Below, one piece after another: positions 41,150 through 54,050 of a DNA stretch of 64,000 nt. The stretch covers positions 143,796-207,795 of the forward strand of contig NZ_SPUM01000047.1 of the NCBI RefSeq assembly GCF_004614195.1, read 5' to 3'. The notes beneath the pieces were generated by a model. That model made no database searches. It was not told the origin of the DNA and worked only from the letters and a program-made list of their open reading frames with translations. This DNA is from Massilia horti (lineage in GTDB: Bacteria > Pseudomonadota > Gammaproteobacteria > Burkholderiales > Burkholderiaceae_D). The position numbers were made by a program, and so were the translations under genes. The stretch's first letter is position 1. Every line of letters starts with the position of its first letter.

Positions 41150-41153
<4 letters not shown>
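40617..41153 (-). CDS. def: Peptide deformylase
   Basis: This 178-residue metallo-hydrolase removes the formyl group from new proteins. The three motifs are seen: [31 protein letters not shown] with the metal Cys, and [15 protein letters not shown] with the metal histidines. It lies in the run ligA-galU-def with 4-nt overlaps and is coupled to a putative barrel protein downstream. Confidence 0.95.
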
Positions 41154-44124
<2,971 letters not shown>

Positions 44125-45249
44125 TCAGCTGAACAGGCGCAGCGCGCGGGTGGAGCCGGCCGGGATCTCGGCCGCTTCCATCTCCTGGTAAAACTCCTTG
44201 ACCTGGCCATTGATCTCGTCCAGCGCCGGGTCGAGCAGCGGCTGGTCGCCGTCGTCGACGATGATCGCGTCCAGACGCTGCACCAGCGACTTGGCGCAGG
44301 CAATCATCGAGCCGAAACCATCCTTCGCGGGCGCCACGCACGGCACGTCGAGCAGCAGCGTCAGGCGGCTGGTCGAGTCGGCGCCCAGCGTCACGTTGGT
44401 CGACAGCGTGAACAACGCGCCGCCCTCGCCGTCCGGCATCACGAAGCGGCCATCCGGGCGCACGTCGAAGCCCTGGTTTTCCAGCGCGCCGATCAGGGTG
44501 CTGATCGCCCACGGCGCGCCTTTGCTCTTGAGGTTCACGCCCAACTGGGCATCGTGGCCGGACACGAAACGGTGCAGGGTACGCGCCTCGCTCATCACCT
44601 CGCGCATGTCCGGCACTTCCGGCTCGGCTCCGATCTCGTCGGCCACCGCACGCAGGCGCGTGACCAGTTCGGAGTATTCCAGTTCGTTGAGCGCCGTGGT
44701 GCGGGTGGCCATCTGCACCCCTGCCTGCAGCTTGGTATAAACGCCGCCGTGCACGATCGGCTCCCAGTCGCCGTTGACCGCCAGGCCGATGAAGTGAATC
44801 GGCTTGTTGCCGACGCGGCGCAGCTTCTGCAGCGCAGGCAGCAGCTTGTCGCCGCGCGCCGCCGCTTCCAGCGCCAGCGGAATCAGGCCATCGATCAGCG
44901 GATCGACCAGGTTCTCGGCCACTTCGGCCGGTGGCGTGTCCGGTTTGACGCCGGGCAGCGGCGCGCTTGGGATCGGCGCGATCTCTTCAGCCGCACCAAC
45001 CGGCGGCACAGCGGCCACCGACGATTCGAATGCGATGTTGTCGCCCGTCGGCACGCCGTCCAGGTCCAGCACCGGCTCGTGGCGCACCACCGGACCGGCA
45101 TCGCTGCGCATGAGCACATCGTCGTGGTCCGACGCGAATGCGCGCTCGACGCTCTTGCGGGCCTTGTACTCCTGCCACTTGTTATAACTAATGACGCCGA
45201 CGACGAACACGCCGCCGGCTGCGATCAGGCTCATTTGAAATTCAGTCAT
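44125..45249 (-). CDS. zipA: Cell division protein ZipA homologue
   Basis: This 374-residue protein has one N-terminal membrane anchor (MSLIAAGGVFVVGVISY), a charged and proline-rich linker (about 30-130), and a C-terminal globular domain matching the ZipA FtsZ-binding fold (MREVMSEARTLHRFVSGHDA, VNLKSKGAPWAISTLIGALE). It tethers the FtsZ ring to the membrane. Its position between smc and ligA supports the call, since zipA-ligA pairing is conserved. Its ATG overlaps the smc stop. Confidence 0.85.
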   Translation of the reverse strand: MTEFQMSLIAAGGVFVVGVISYNKWQEYKARKSVERAFASDHDDVLMRSDAGPVVRHEPVLDLDGVPTGDNIAFESSVAAVPPVGAAEEIAPIPSAPLPGVKPDTPPAEVAENLVDPLIDGLIPLALEAAARGDKLLPALQKLRRVGNKPIHFIGLAVNGDWEPIVHGGVYTKLQAGVQMATRTTALNELEYSELVTRLRAVADEIGAEPEVPDMREVMSEARTLHRFVSGHDAQLGVNLKSKGAPWAISTLIGALENQGFDVRPDGRFVMPDGEGGALFTLSTNVTLGADSTSRLTLLLDVPCVAPAKDGFGSMIACAKSLVQRLDAIIVDDGDQPLLDPALDEINGQVKEFYQEMEAAEIPAGSTRALRLFS

Positions 45250-48200
45250 GCTGCTTGTGCCTCAGTAGCGAAATTCGCGGCGGACTCCATGTCCACCGCC
45301 ACGATGCGCGATACGCCTTGCTCCTGCATCGTCACACCGATCAGTTGGTTGGCCATCTCCATCGCGATCTTGTTATGCGAGATGAAGAGGAATTGGGTCT
45401 GCTCCGACATGCGCTTGACCATGCGGCAAAAGCGCTCGGTGTTGGCATCGTCGAGCGGCGCGTCCACCTCGTCGAGCAGGCAGAACGGCGCGGGATTCAG
45501 GCGGAACATCGAGAACACCAAAGCGGTGGCGGTGAGCGCCTTCTCGCCGCCTGACAGCAGGTGGATGGTGGCGTTCTTCTTACCCGGCGGCTGGGCCATC
45601 ACCTGCACGCCGGCGTCGAGGATCTCGTCCCCGGTCATCACCAGGCGCGCGTTACCGCCACCGAACAGGATCGGGAACAGCTCGGAGAAATGCTGGTTGA
45701 CGCGGTCGAACGTGTCCTGCAGCAGCTCGCGCGTCTCCTTGTCGATGCGGCGGATCGCGTCCTCCAGCGTGGCGATCGCCTCCTGCAGGTCGGCGTTCTG
45801 CGAATCGAGGAAGCGCTTGCGCTCCGTGGCCTGGGTCAGTTCATCGACCGCGGCCAGGTTCACCGCGCCCAGCGCGCTAATCGCGTTGGTCAGGCGCGTC
45901 ACCTCGCCCTGCAGCCAGGATGCCTTCATGTCCGCGCCGAGCTTTTCCGACAGCGCCGCCTCGTCGGCCCCGGTCGCGGCCAGCGCTTCGGCGAACTGCT
46001 CCTGGTTCAGGCGCGCGGCCTGCTCCTTGAGCTGCATTTCGGTGATCTTGTCGCGCTGCGGCTGCAGGCTGCGCTCGGACTGCATGCGCGACTCCTCCGC
46101 ATGGCGCAACTGCTGGGTGATCTGGTCCAGTTCGTGGCGCGCATCGGACAACGCTCTTTCCTGCGCCGTGCGGCGCTCCAGCAGATCCTGCAAGCCCTCG
46201 TTGGCGCTGCCCGCTTCGAGCGCACCCAGCTCATGCTGGCCGGCGGCCAGGCTCTCGCTCACCTGCGCGGCCTGCTGCTGCGCGGTCGCGATGTGGCGCC
46301 GCAGTTCCTCCATCTTGCTGCGCTGGGATTTTTCCGCGAACAGCGCCTCCTGCGCGCCGCGCTCCAACTCGCGCAGCTTGTCGCGCGCATCGGCCAGCGC
46401 CTGCTCCTTTTGCAGGAACACGGTCTGGCCGTCCTCGTGCGTCCCCTGCATCTCGGCCAGCTCCATGTCGAGCTGCTCGAACTGCTCCTCCGCTTCCAGT
46501 TTGGCCTGGCGCTGCTCCTCCTCGTGCGCCACGATCTCGGCCAGGTCCGCCTCAATCTGGGTGCTGCGCTGGTTGAAGCGCGCCTGCACCTCGCCCTGCT
46601 TGACCACTTCGATCTGCAGCGCATGCACTTCACGCGTGAGGCTCGCGCTGCGCTGGCGGCCGTCCTGCAGGCGGCGGGCCAGGTCGGCCACCGCGGCATC
46701 GGCGCGCACAGCGCGTGTGCGTGCCTCATCGGCCAGCAAGGACTGGGCGCGCAACTGCTTGCCGATGTTGTCGATCTCGTGCTGGCGGCCGAGCACCCCG
46801 TCCTGCTCCGAATCGGATGCGTGGAATCGCACGCTCGACTGCGTGATCAGGTGGCCCTGGCGCGTGACGATGCAGCCGCCGACCGGCAAGCGCGCGCGCG
46901 CCGCAAACGCGGCATTGGTATCCTCGGCCACGAAAACGTGGTGCAGCCAGTCGTTCAACACGCCGCGCAGGCCGGGATCGTTCAGCTTGAGCAGATCGGC
47001 GAACGGTCTGAGTCCTGCTACTTCGCCCGCCACTTCGGCCGCATGCGCGGCACCGGCAGCCAGCGGCGCAAACAGCGCCAGGCGTGCGGGCGGCGCGTCT
47101 GCGAAGAAGGCCTTGGCCCAGTCGATGTTCGACATTTCCAGCGCACCGGTACGCTCGCGCAGCACGGCCTCCAGCGCGGTCTCCCAGCCGTCCTCGATTT
47201 GCAGCTTCTGCCACAGGCGCGGCAGCGTGTCCAGTTCGTGCTTCTCCAGCCAGGGCTGGACCTTGCCCTTGGTCTGGACCCGGTCCTGCAGTTGCCGCAG
47301 CGCGGACAGGCGCGCCTCCAGCTGGGCGCTGGCTGCGGTTTCGGCCTGCACCTGCGCGTGCGCTGCCTTGCGTTCCTGCTCGACGTGCTCCTGCTGCTCG
47401 GTGGCGCTTTCCAGCAGCATGGTCTGCTCTTCCAGCGCCAGCGTCTTTTCCTCAAGCTGCATGCGCAGGTTCTCGAGGTGACCGCCGTCCGGCACGTTCA
47501 GGCCGTTCTTCTCCTGCTGCAGGCGTTCGCGGCGGGTGGCCAGGTTGGCGAGGATGTTCGATGCGTTGCGCTGGTGCGCAGATGCCAGCTCGATCCTCTG
47601 CTGCACCTGCATGATCTTCGCGCGCGAGGCGTCGCTGCGTTGCTGGGCTTCGCGCCAGGCGGCATCGAGTTCGGGCAGGCGTTCGTTGTGCACCTCCACC
47701 GCGATCTGCGCACCCTCCGCGCGCGCGGCCAGCTCTTCGAGGCGCATCTCGGCTTCGATCAGTTGTTCCTCGTAGTCCCGGGCCTGCTCCAGCCATTGGT
47801 CACGCTGGGCCGTCAGGCTCGCGATCTGATTCTGCAGCCGCGTGCGCGATTCGATCACGAACTTGATTTGCGCCTCCAGGCTACCGATCTCGGAATTGGT
47901 CTGGTACAGCGCACCCTGCGCCTGGTGCAGGCGGTCGCCCACCGCGAAGTGGGTCTGGCGCATCCGTTCCAGATCGAGCTCCACGTTGCGCAGCTTCGCG
48001 GTCTGCTCCTCCAGGCCCGTCTGCGCCTCTTCCATCTCGCGGAAGTAGCGCTTCTGCTCGGCCTGCGCCTCGTTCTTGCGCAGCAGCCAAAGGAGCTTCT
48101 GCTTCTCTTCCTGGTCGGCCTGCAGCTCGCGGAAGCGGTTCGCCACCGCCGCCTGCGCCTCCAGCTTCTCGAGGTTGGCATTCAGCTCGCGCAGGATGTC

Positions 48201-48785
48201 CTCGACCCGCTGCAGGTTCTCGCGCGTGTCGGCCAGCCGGTTCTCGGTCTCGCGGCGGCGTTCCTTGTACTTGGATACGCCGGCAGCCTCCTCAAGGAAC
48301 ACGCGCAGCTCTTCCGGGCGCGACTCGATGATGCGGGCGATCATGCCCTGGCCGATGATCGCGTAAGCGCGCGGCCCCAGGCCGGTGCCGAGGAAGATGT
48401 CCTGGATGTCGCGCCGGCGCACGGGCTGGCCGTTGATAAAGTAGCTGGAGGTGCCGTCGCGGGTGAGCGTGCGCTTGACCGCGATCTCGGCGTACTGGCT
48501 CCACTGCCCGGCCGCCTTGCCGTGGCTGTTATCGAACACCAGCTCCACCGACGCCCGGCCGGCCGGCTTGCGCAGGGTCGAGCCGTTGAAAATCACGTCC
48601 TGCATCGACTCGCCGCGCAGCTCGGACGCCTTCGATTCGCCCAGCACCCAGCGCACCGCGTCGATGATGTTCGACTTGCCGCAGCCGTTCGGCCCCACCA
48701 CGCCAACAAGCTGACCCGGCACCTGGAAATTGGTGGGATCGACGAAAGACTTAAATCCCGACAATTTGATGGAGGATAGTCGCAC
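45246..48785 (-). CDS. smc: Chromosome partition protein SMC
   Basis: This 1179-residue condensin ATPase has the Walker A GPNGCGKSNIIDAVRW near residue 30, long coiled coils, and a hinge (about 520-640, with QPWLEKHELDTLPRLWQ and VGGCIVTRQGHLI). The C-terminal signature is HLLSGGEKALTATALVFS, and Walker B is CLLDEVDAPLDD. The start codon is GTG at 48785. It is the first gene of the smc-zipA-ligA-galU-def run. A full-length SMC fits a bacterium using Smc-ScpAB. Confidence 0.97.
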   Translation of the reverse strand: MRLSSIKLSGFKSFVDPTNFQVPGQLVGVVGPNGCGKSNIIDAVRWVLGESKASELRGESMQDVIFNGSTLRKPAGRASVELVFDNSHGKAAGQWSQYAEIAVKRTLTRDGTSSYFINGQPVRRRDIQDIFLGTGLGPRAYAIIGQGMIARIIESRPEELRVFLEEAAGVSKYKERRRETENRLADTRENLQRVEDILRELNANLEKLEAQAAVANRFRELQADQEEKQKLLWLLRKNEAQAEQKRYFREMEEAQTGLEEQTAKLRNVELDLERMRQTHFAVGDRLHQAQGALYQTNSEIGSLEAQIKFVIESRTRLQNQIASLTAQRDQWLEQARDYEEQLIEAEMRLEELAARAEGAQIAVEVHNERLPELDAAWREAQQRSDASRAKIMQVQQRIELASAHQRNASNILANLATRRERLQQEKNGLNVPDGGHLENLRMQLEEKTLALEEQTMLLESATEQQEHVEQERKAAHAQVQAETAASAQLEARLSALRQLQDRVQTKGKVQPWLEKHELDTLPRLWQKLQIEDGWETALEAVLRERTGALEMSNIDWAKAFFADAPPARLALFAPLAAGAAHAAEVAGEVAGLRPFADLLKLNDPGLRGVLNDWLHHVFVAEDTNAAFAARARLPVGGCIVTRQGHLITQSSVRFHASDSEQDGVLGRQHEIDNIGKQLRAQSLLADEARTRAVRADAAVADLARRLQDGRQRSASLTREVHALQIEVVKQGEVQARFNQRSTQIEADLAEIVAHEEEQRQAKLEAEEQFEQLDMELAEMQGTHEDGQTVFLQKEQALADARDKLRELERGAQEALFAEKSQRSKMEELRRHIATAQQQAAQVSESLAAGQHELGALEAGSANEGLQDLLERRTAQERALSDARHELDQITQQLRHAEESRMQSERSLQPQRDKITEMQLKEQAARLNQEQFAEALAATGADEAALSEKLGADMKASWLQGEVTRLTNAISALGAVNLAAVDELTQATERKRFLDSQNADLQEAIATLEDAIRRIDKETRELLQDTFDRVNQHFSELFPILFGGGNARLVMTGDEILDAGVQVMAQPPGKKNATIHLLSGGEKALTATALVFSMFRLNPAPFCLLDEVDAPLDDANTERFCRMVKRMSEQTQFLFISHNKIAMEMANQLIGVTMQEQGVSRIVAVDMESAANFATEAQAA

Positions 48786-48954
48786 GTTTGCTTATGGCTT
48801 CTGGGGAGTCATCGAAGGGTGAATCATACCATTTGTTGATTGCATATCGACTAAGAGGCCGCCTCAAAATGAGCATGGCGGCGTTGCGCATGCTGGCCGC
48901 GCGACCGCCCTGCCTTCGTCGCCGCACCCTGCCCTGCTCGTTTTGAAACGGACC

Positions 48955-49620
48955 CTACGTACATACATACCCAAACCGCACTCTTTCTGGTTCGCACGGC
49001 GGCACATACGGGCTGCCGGCCGGCTTCCAACTGCCCCGTAAATAAGGGCGGTCCTGGTGCGCCAGCGCCAGGGCCAGGGCCGTCACCCACTGGTGCGTAT
49101 TGGGCGGTTCGGCGCTGGGCAGCAGCAGCATCGCCAGCGCAAGCGCGATCAGCAGCGGTTTGGGCGCGCCGCGCCGGTTGGCATGAGCAAGACGGATAAA
49201 CAGCATGGCCGCCCCAAGGCCGAGGCAGAAACCAGCAACCGCCTCCGACACCGAATGGGCGCCGATCTTGATGCGCGCGCCGGCCACCAGCGCGGCCAGC
49301 AGGACTGCACAGGCGACGCCGGCGATACGCAGCCACAGCGGGCGGCGCTCCAGCAGCAGGAATGCGGCGACCGGATAAACGGCGGCGGCACGGGTTGCGT
49401 GACCACTAAAGCCGGTGAAATCCAACGGACGCACACCGATGCCCCAGCCGATGAACGCCACCTGGCTCGCGACCGCAGCCGCGAGCGCCACGCCGAACAG
49501 CACGCACCAGGCCAGCGACAGGCGCCAGCAACGCGCCCCGACCAGCCACGCGGCGATCGCCAGGCCGACGAGCACCGTCACGTTCAGCCCTCCCAGCGCC
49601 GAGATGTATGACCAGATCAT
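48955..49620 (-). CDS. PAP2-superfamily membrane phosphatase
   Basis: This 221-residue protein has about six membrane helices. PAP2 acid phosphatase motifs are recognisable: an RP in GWGIGVRPLDF, SGH in TGFSGHATRAA, and ARIKIGAHSVSEAVAG with the third-motif His. Members dephosphorylate lipids such as undecaprenyl diphosphate or phosphatidate. The substrate is unknown, and the long hydrophilic C-terminal tail is unusual. It stands alone, downstream of smc's start region. Confidence 0.75.
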   Translation of the reverse strand: MIWSYISALGGLNVTVLVGLAIAAWLVGARCWRLSLAWCVLFGVALAAAVASQVAFIGWGIGVRPLDFTGFSGHATRAAAVYPVAAFLLLERRPLWLRIAGVACAVLLAALVAGARIKIGAHSVSEAVAGFCLGLGAAMLFIRLAHANRRGAPKPLLIALALAMLLLPSAEPPNTHQWVTALALALAHQDRPYLRGSWKPAGSPYVPPCEPERVRFGYVCT

Positions 49621-49740
49621 GTTCAGGATGAGGATAAGCGCCGGAGCGGCGTACTGGACTATACCTTAGCTCAGCGGTTTGGCCAAACACGGCGGTGCGG
49701 CCCGTGAAGCGCCCCAACCCCTCCCGTAACGTGAATCAAC

Positions 49741-49863
49741 CGCATGTCGAAGGCGTGACTATGCCTCGCCGAAACATGCGATAAAGAAACGCAAAACGCG
49801 ATGCAATGTTGGCCAAGCGCCACCGCTGGCGCCTCTAACCGTGAATTGCGCTGCGTTTTGCGT
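49741..49863. repeat. Two nested inverted repeats of unknown role
   Basis: First structure: CGCATGT (49741-49747) with ACATGCG (49774-49780), enclosing AGGC/GCCT. Second structure: ACGCAAAACGC (49789-49799) with GCGTTTTGCGT (49853-49863), enclosing ATGCAAT/ATTGCGC and a central GCGCCA-CCGC-TGGCGC stem (49817-49832). The second spans 75 bp and would fold as one long interrupted hairpin. It could be a small RNA or a miniature transposable element. Confidence 0.6.
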
Positions 49864-49905
49864 GATTCATCCTACGGGGCGGCACGTCGCTTTGCAATGC
49901 CCGTT

Positions 49906-49967
49906 AGGGTCAGAGTCGATTTATTCGGCAAGTTCTTGAAGTTGCCGCAAAATTAGGGTCTGACCCT
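49906..49967. repeat. Palindromic element, GGGTCAGAGTCGAATT family, copy 3
   Basis: The left end is AGGGTCAGAGTCGATTTATT. The right end is shortened (AATTAGGGTCTGACCCT) and has lost part of the match. The centre keeps an inner palindrome, CGGCAA...TTGCCG. Confidence 0.8.
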
Positions 49968-50001
49968 CGGTTGAAGCTGGGCAAGCGGCAAATAGGCAAG
50001 G

Positions 50002-50075
50002 AGGGTCAGAGTCAAATTGTTTTGCAACTTTCGGAAGTTGCCCAACAATTCGACTCTGACCCGGGGTCTGACCCC
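50002..50075. repeat. Palindromic element, GGGTCAGAGTCGAATT family, copy 4
   Basis: The left end is AGGGTCAGAGTCAAATTG and the right end CAATTCGACTCTGACCC, followed by an extra half-unit GGGGTCTGACCCC. The centre has a perfect inner hairpin, GCAACTT-TCGG-AAGTTGC. It lies about 35 bp after the DUF1631 stop codon. Confidence 0.85.
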
Positions 50076-50109
50076 ATTTTTTGTGCAACAAATCGCTCGG
50101 TGCAGGGTC

Positions 50110-52461
50110 TCACGCGGCAACTGCGGCGGCGTCATTTACCGCGGCCTGTTGCACCGCCTCGGACAGCACGCGCCCGACCACGCCTTCCTGCTCCACCACA
50201 CGCGCCTGGCCCGTGCGCAGCGCGTCAACCAGCTTGTCGGCCTGCATGGAGAAGGCGTCGCTCCCGGCCCCGGCCGAGAAGATGAACAGGGTGCGCAGCG
50301 GGCTGACCCAGGCCAGCTTGACCTTGCGCTCGCTGCCGTCCGCCTGCCGGAATGCAAGCCACATGCCGCGCTCCAGCCCATCCACCAGCAATTCGGTCTC
50401 GTCCTTGGGCGCCGCCTCCTCGCGCACGGCGGCGGCTTGTTCTTGTGCGACGCGGCGCAGCGCGTCCTGCTGCGCCGCCTCGACCGCCAATTCGAGCTGG
50501 CGCTCGGGCGAAGCGTCGATCGGCGCGCGCACGATCGACGCGTGGATCTTGGCCAGCTGGGCGAAGAACTGCAGGCGCTCGGCGTCCTGCCACTTGATCG
50601 CGTCGAGCCACTTGTTGAGCATCGTCAGCAGGGCCGGCAGCCGGCCGATCAGGGCGCGCCGCTGTTCCTGGGTCGCTTTCGGCTTGACGCTCCAGATCAG
50701 CTCGTCCATGGTGCGGGTCGCGTTGCCGACGGCGCCGGGCTTGTTGTCCTCGATCGTGTACGCGAGGGTCAGCACCGTGGTCCATTTGTTTTCGAGGAAG
50801 GTGCTGATCACCGCGACCACGTCCCCGCTGCCGACCCGCACGGCCACCGCGTCCTGCGCGGCGCGCACTGCGGTCGCGTGCTTTTCCTGGCGCAGCGCCC
50901 GGGAGACTGGCTCGGCAATCGCTTGTTCCAGCGCACGCTCCTGGTCGCCGATGCTGGACTCGAGGTCGGCGACGGCCTGCACGAACGCCTCGCCCGCCGC
51001 ATCGGCCGACTGGCCGACACGCTCGACACTGCGCTTCATGACCTGGAACATCGGGTCGTCCTGGTCCTTGCGCTGTTCCCAACCCATGCGCGAGAGCAGC
51101 TCGAGCATGCGCCGCGCCGGATGGGCTTCTTCAAAGAAGAAACTATTGTCGCGCAGCGCGGCCTTGAGCACGGGCACCTGGAGGAACTGGATCAGTTCAC
51201 GGGTCGCGGGCGGGATGGCATCGTCAAGCAGGACCGTTTCGAAGATGCGCGAGAGCAGATCGAGGGTGCGCTCGTCGTTGCGCGACAGACTGCCCTGCGG
51301 CAGGCTTTGCTTGAGGCGCGGCAGATAGAACACATTGTGCGGCACCGCGCTCCCGCCCTCGCTAACAGCAGCGGACGGCGCCGGATCGAGCTGGATGCGC
51401 CCGAGCATGTCGAGCAGCGGCGCCACGTTGGCATGGGCCGGGGAACTTGCCACCTGCCCGGGCATGCCGTGGCCCGGTCCCACTGCCGCAACGCCGGGGG
51501 AAGCGCTGCCGTTGGGCTGCGCGTGCGCGCCGCCTGCGAGCTGCGCCGTTGCCGCCGGGATGAAACCGTCGGCCCCGCTCGGCCGCCAGCCCCCATTCCC
51601 TTGAGGCATGTTCGGCAGATCCGGGATCAGGGGAACGCCTTCCTCGGCATCCAGCGCGGCATCGTCAGCGCCGAACAACTTGCGCAACTGGTCCGCCAGC
51701 GCGGCCTTGCGGCTGGCCTTGGCGGCCCTGGCCGCCGCGCCGTCATCGGTCTTGCGAAAGCGCTCGGCCTTGCCCTGGCGGCCGCTGGCAGCCAGCGACT
51801 GGTTCAGCTCGTCGAGCATCGGGCCGGGGTCGAACACGATGTCGGGCCGCAGCAGCGGCAGGATCAGGGGGTGGGCAGCCTGCTCGGGCTCGAACTCGCG
51901 CCATGCCTGGTGCAGCGCCAGCAGGAGCACTTCGGGCCGGAACGGATTCTGGTCGGCGCGCAGCATGGCGCGCCCGAGCAGCACACCCAGCCGTACCGAC
52001 AGCAGCGCCAGGGCCTCGGAATGCGCAATGTCGAACGGCCGTGCGATGGCGCCGAACGCGACCTTGCTGTCCATTTCCTCGAGCGGCACCAGTTCCAGCA
52101 CTGCGGGCGTTGCCGGTTTGGCGGCGGATGGAGCAGGTACAAGCTGCTCGACCTGCTTGCGCCAGGCCTGGGTCAGAGCGCTCGAGGCCAGGTGGACAAA
52201 CGCGTACGAGTGGCTATTGAGCAGGTTGCCTGACTTGATCCGCTGGGCAGCGCCAGCGGGATCGCAGCCGGGTCCGCTCAGGTCCAGCAAGGCCGCCACC
52301 ATGCGGGTGATCATCGGCATCAGGGCTTCGCCTGCGTGCCGGGCCGCAATCGCGACGAGCGCTGCCAGCGCCTCCTCGGTCGGGGAGGGGCACAGGGTTG
52401 CCGGCAGTGTCTGGGCGGAATCAGGGGTCATGATCAGTGGCCGGAATGGCTCAATATGCAT
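50110..52461 (-). CDS. DUF1631-family protein
   Basis: This 783-residue, mostly helical soluble protein matches the large proteobacterial DUF1631 family (recognised from TKVEQ-like layout and stretches such as NSHSYAFVHLASSALTQAWR, RELIQFLQVPVLKAALRDN and FFEEAHPARRMLELLSRMGW). The C-terminal 150 residues look like a PilZ-type beta domain (ERGMWLAFRQADGSERKVKL, AWVSPLRTLFIFSAGAG), which in related proteins binds c-di-GMP; this is inference. The start could be ATG 52461 or ATG 52431, as no ribosome site decides. Confidence 0.8.
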   Translation of the reverse strand: MHIEPFRPLIMTPDSAQTLPATLCPSPTEEALAALVAIAARHAGEALMPMITRMVAALLDLSGPGCDPAGAAQRIKSGNLLNSHSYAFVHLASSALTQAWRKQVEQLVPAPSAAKPATPAVLELVPLEEMDSKVAFGAIARPFDIAHSEALALLSVRLGVLLGRAMLRADQNPFRPEVLLLALHQAWREFEPEQAAHPLILPLLRPDIVFDPGPMLDELNQSLAASGRQGKAERFRKTDDGAAARAAKASRKAALADQLRKLFGADDAALDAEEGVPLIPDLPNMPQGNGGWRPSGADGFIPAATAQLAGGAHAQPNGSASPGVAAVGPGHGMPGQVASSPAHANVAPLLDMLGRIQLDPAPSAAVSEGGSAVPHNVFYLPRLKQSLPQGSLSRNDERTLDLLSRIFETVLLDDAIPPATRELIQFLQVPVLKAALRDNSFFFEEAHPARRMLELLSRMGWEQRKDQDDPMFQVMKRSVERVGQSADAAGEAFVQAVADLESSIGDQERALEQAIAEPVSRALRQEKHATAVRAAQDAVAVRVGSGDVVAVISTFLENKWTTVLTLAYTIEDNKPGAVGNATRTMDELIWSVKPKATQEQRRALIGRLPALLTMLNKWLDAIKWQDAERLQFFAQLAKIHASIVRAPIDASPERQLELAVEAAQQDALRRVAQEQAAAVREEAAPKDETELLVDGLERGMWLAFRQADGSERKVKLAWVSPLRTLFIFSAGAGSDAFSMQADKLVDALRTGQARVVEQEGVVGRVLSEAVQQAAVNDAAAVAA

Positions 52462-52649
52462 TTTGGCACATTATTGCCGCTTGGCAACTGGTTTTTTCGA
52501 TTTCGTTGGCTTTTGCGCATAGCCGCGGTCTGGCGCACCGCGCCAATGGGCCGCCCAGCGCTGAATTTGTTGACTGTCGTCAATGGTCAGGGGCGGGTGT
52601 TTCCATAACATAACAAGGTCCATCCCTGCCCTTCCCCGAAAAGGAATCC

Positions 52650-54050
52650 ATGATGAAATCGCTTCGCCGGCTCGATACCAACATCAAGCTTTACGCATCG
52701 TTTGGCACCCTGTTCGTTCTGGGCAGCCTGCTGGCCGCCTGGCTGCTCGTCCAGCTGGGCGACGTGGCCGACCTTGGCGTCAAGGCGGGACAGAAGGCCG
52801 CCGCCGGGGCCGGCGCGGCCGAACAGCTGCGCGCGCAGGCTTCCGCAGCCCGCTCCTGGGCATTCGGCTTTCTGGCGGCCGACCTCGGGGCGGTGGTTGC
52901 GCTTGCGCTGTGGCTGGCACGCGAACTGGCGCGTCCGGTGCACGAGGCAGTGCGGGTGGCACGGCGCGTGGCCGACGGCGACCTGCGGATGCGTTCCGGC
53001 GGTGAAGCCGGCGGCGAGGCAGGCGAACTGATGCAGACGATGCACGAGATGACCGACAAGTTGTCGGGCATGATCGTCGACGTGCGCTCGGGGACCGAAC
53101 TGATCGGCGGCGCCGCGGGCGAGATCGCGACGGCCAGCCACGACCTGTCGGCGCGCACCGAGCAGCAGGCCGCGTCACTGGAAGAAACCGCCTCGTCCAT
53201 GGAAGAGCTGACCGCCACCGTCAAGCAGAACGCCGATCACGCGCACCAGGCCAGCAAGCTGGCGGTGTCGGCCTCGGAAGTCGCGGTCAAGGGGGGCGCG
53301 GTGGTGTCGGAAGTGGTCGGGACGATGGCCTCGATCAATGAATCGTCCAAGCGCATCGCGGAAATCATCGGCGTGATCGACGGCATCGCGTTCCAGACCA
53401 ACATCCTGGCGCTCAATGCCGCGGTGGAGGCGGCACGCGCCGGCGAACAGGGGCGCGGGTTTGCGGTCGTGGCCTCCGAAGTGCGCAGCCTGGCCCAGCG
53501 CTCGGCGGCGGCGGCCAAGGAAATCAAGTCACTGATCGACGACTCTGTCGAGAAAGTGAACGCAGGCACCCAGCTCGCCGACAAGGCTGGCAACACGATG
53601 AACGAAGTGGTCACCAGCGTCAAACGGGTGACCGACATCATCGGCGAGATCGCCGACGCCAGCGCCGAGCAGACGACCGGTATCGAGCAGGTCAACCAGG
53701 CGATATCGGCGATGGACCAGGCCACCCAGCAGAATGCGGCGCTGGTCGAGGAAGCGGCTGCGGCGGCCACGACCATGCGCGAGCAGGCACAGACCCTGGC
53801 GCGGGCAATCGGCGGCTTCGTGGTTGGCGGCCAGACGAGCAAGCCTGCGGCGCAGGTGCATCTGCTGCCAACCCGTCCGGCCAAAACCTCCGCCAAGGGC
53901 ACCGCGGCCAAGGCGCCTGCCGCCGATACGGCGGCCACAGCCAAGCCGGCTGCCGGTCAGGCACGCCGAGCTGCGTCCGCAACGGCAGCCCCCGGTGCGC
54001 GCCGCACTGCGACGGCGACCAAACCGGACGCCGGCTGGGAAGAATTCTAA
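52650..54050 (+). CDS. Methyl-accepting chemotaxis protein without a sensor domain
   Basis: The protein has 466 residues. Two membrane helices (about 15-37 and 68-90) are separated by only about 30 residues, so there is almost no periplasmic sensor. A HAMP domain follows, then a full cytoplasmic signalling hairpin with the canonical tip [20 protein letters not shown] and methylation helices. The C terminus ends GWEEF, matching the tether (xWxxF) that recruits CheR/CheB, after a flexible Ala/Thr/Lys linker. It may sense membrane state or internal signals, or act with other receptors. Confidence 0.93.
   Translation: MMKSLRRLDTNIKLYASFGTLFVLGSLLAAWLLVQLGDVADLGVKAGQKAAAGAGAAEQLRAQASAARSWAFGFLAADLGAVVALALWLARELARPVHEAVRVARRVADGDLRMRSGGEAGGEAGELMQTMHEMTDKLSGMIVDVRSGTELIGGAAGEIATASHDLSARTEQQAASLEETASSMEELTATVKQNADHAHQASKLAVSASEVAVKGGAVVSEVVGTMASINESSKRIAEIIGVIDGIAFQTNILALNAAVEAARAGEQGRGFAVVASEVRSLAQRSAAAAKEIKSLIDDSVEKVNAGTQLADKAGNTMNEVVTSVKRVTDIIGEIADASAEQTTGIEQVNQAISAMDQATQQNAALVEEAAAAATTMREQAQTLARAIGGFVVGGQTSKPAAQVHLLPTRPAKTSAKGTAAKAPAADTAATAKPAAGQARRAASATAAPGARRTATATKPDAGWEEF

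Larger units (their letters stand above)
49621..50109. other. Intergenic region with structured DNA and two palindromic elements
   Basis: A 489-bp region without a gene between the PAP2 gene and the end of the DUF1631 gene. It contains two nested inverted repeats (49741-49780 and 49789-49863) and two GGGTCAGAGTC-type elements (49906-49967 and 50002-50075). The last ends about 35 bp from the DUF1631 stop codon. Confidence 0.7.

Noticed and set aside
50017..52233. 738-codon plus-strand open frame opposite the DUF1631 gene
   Set aside because: The minus-strand frame has the coherent protein; this one is Arg/His-rich and motif-free, and begins inside a palindromic element.
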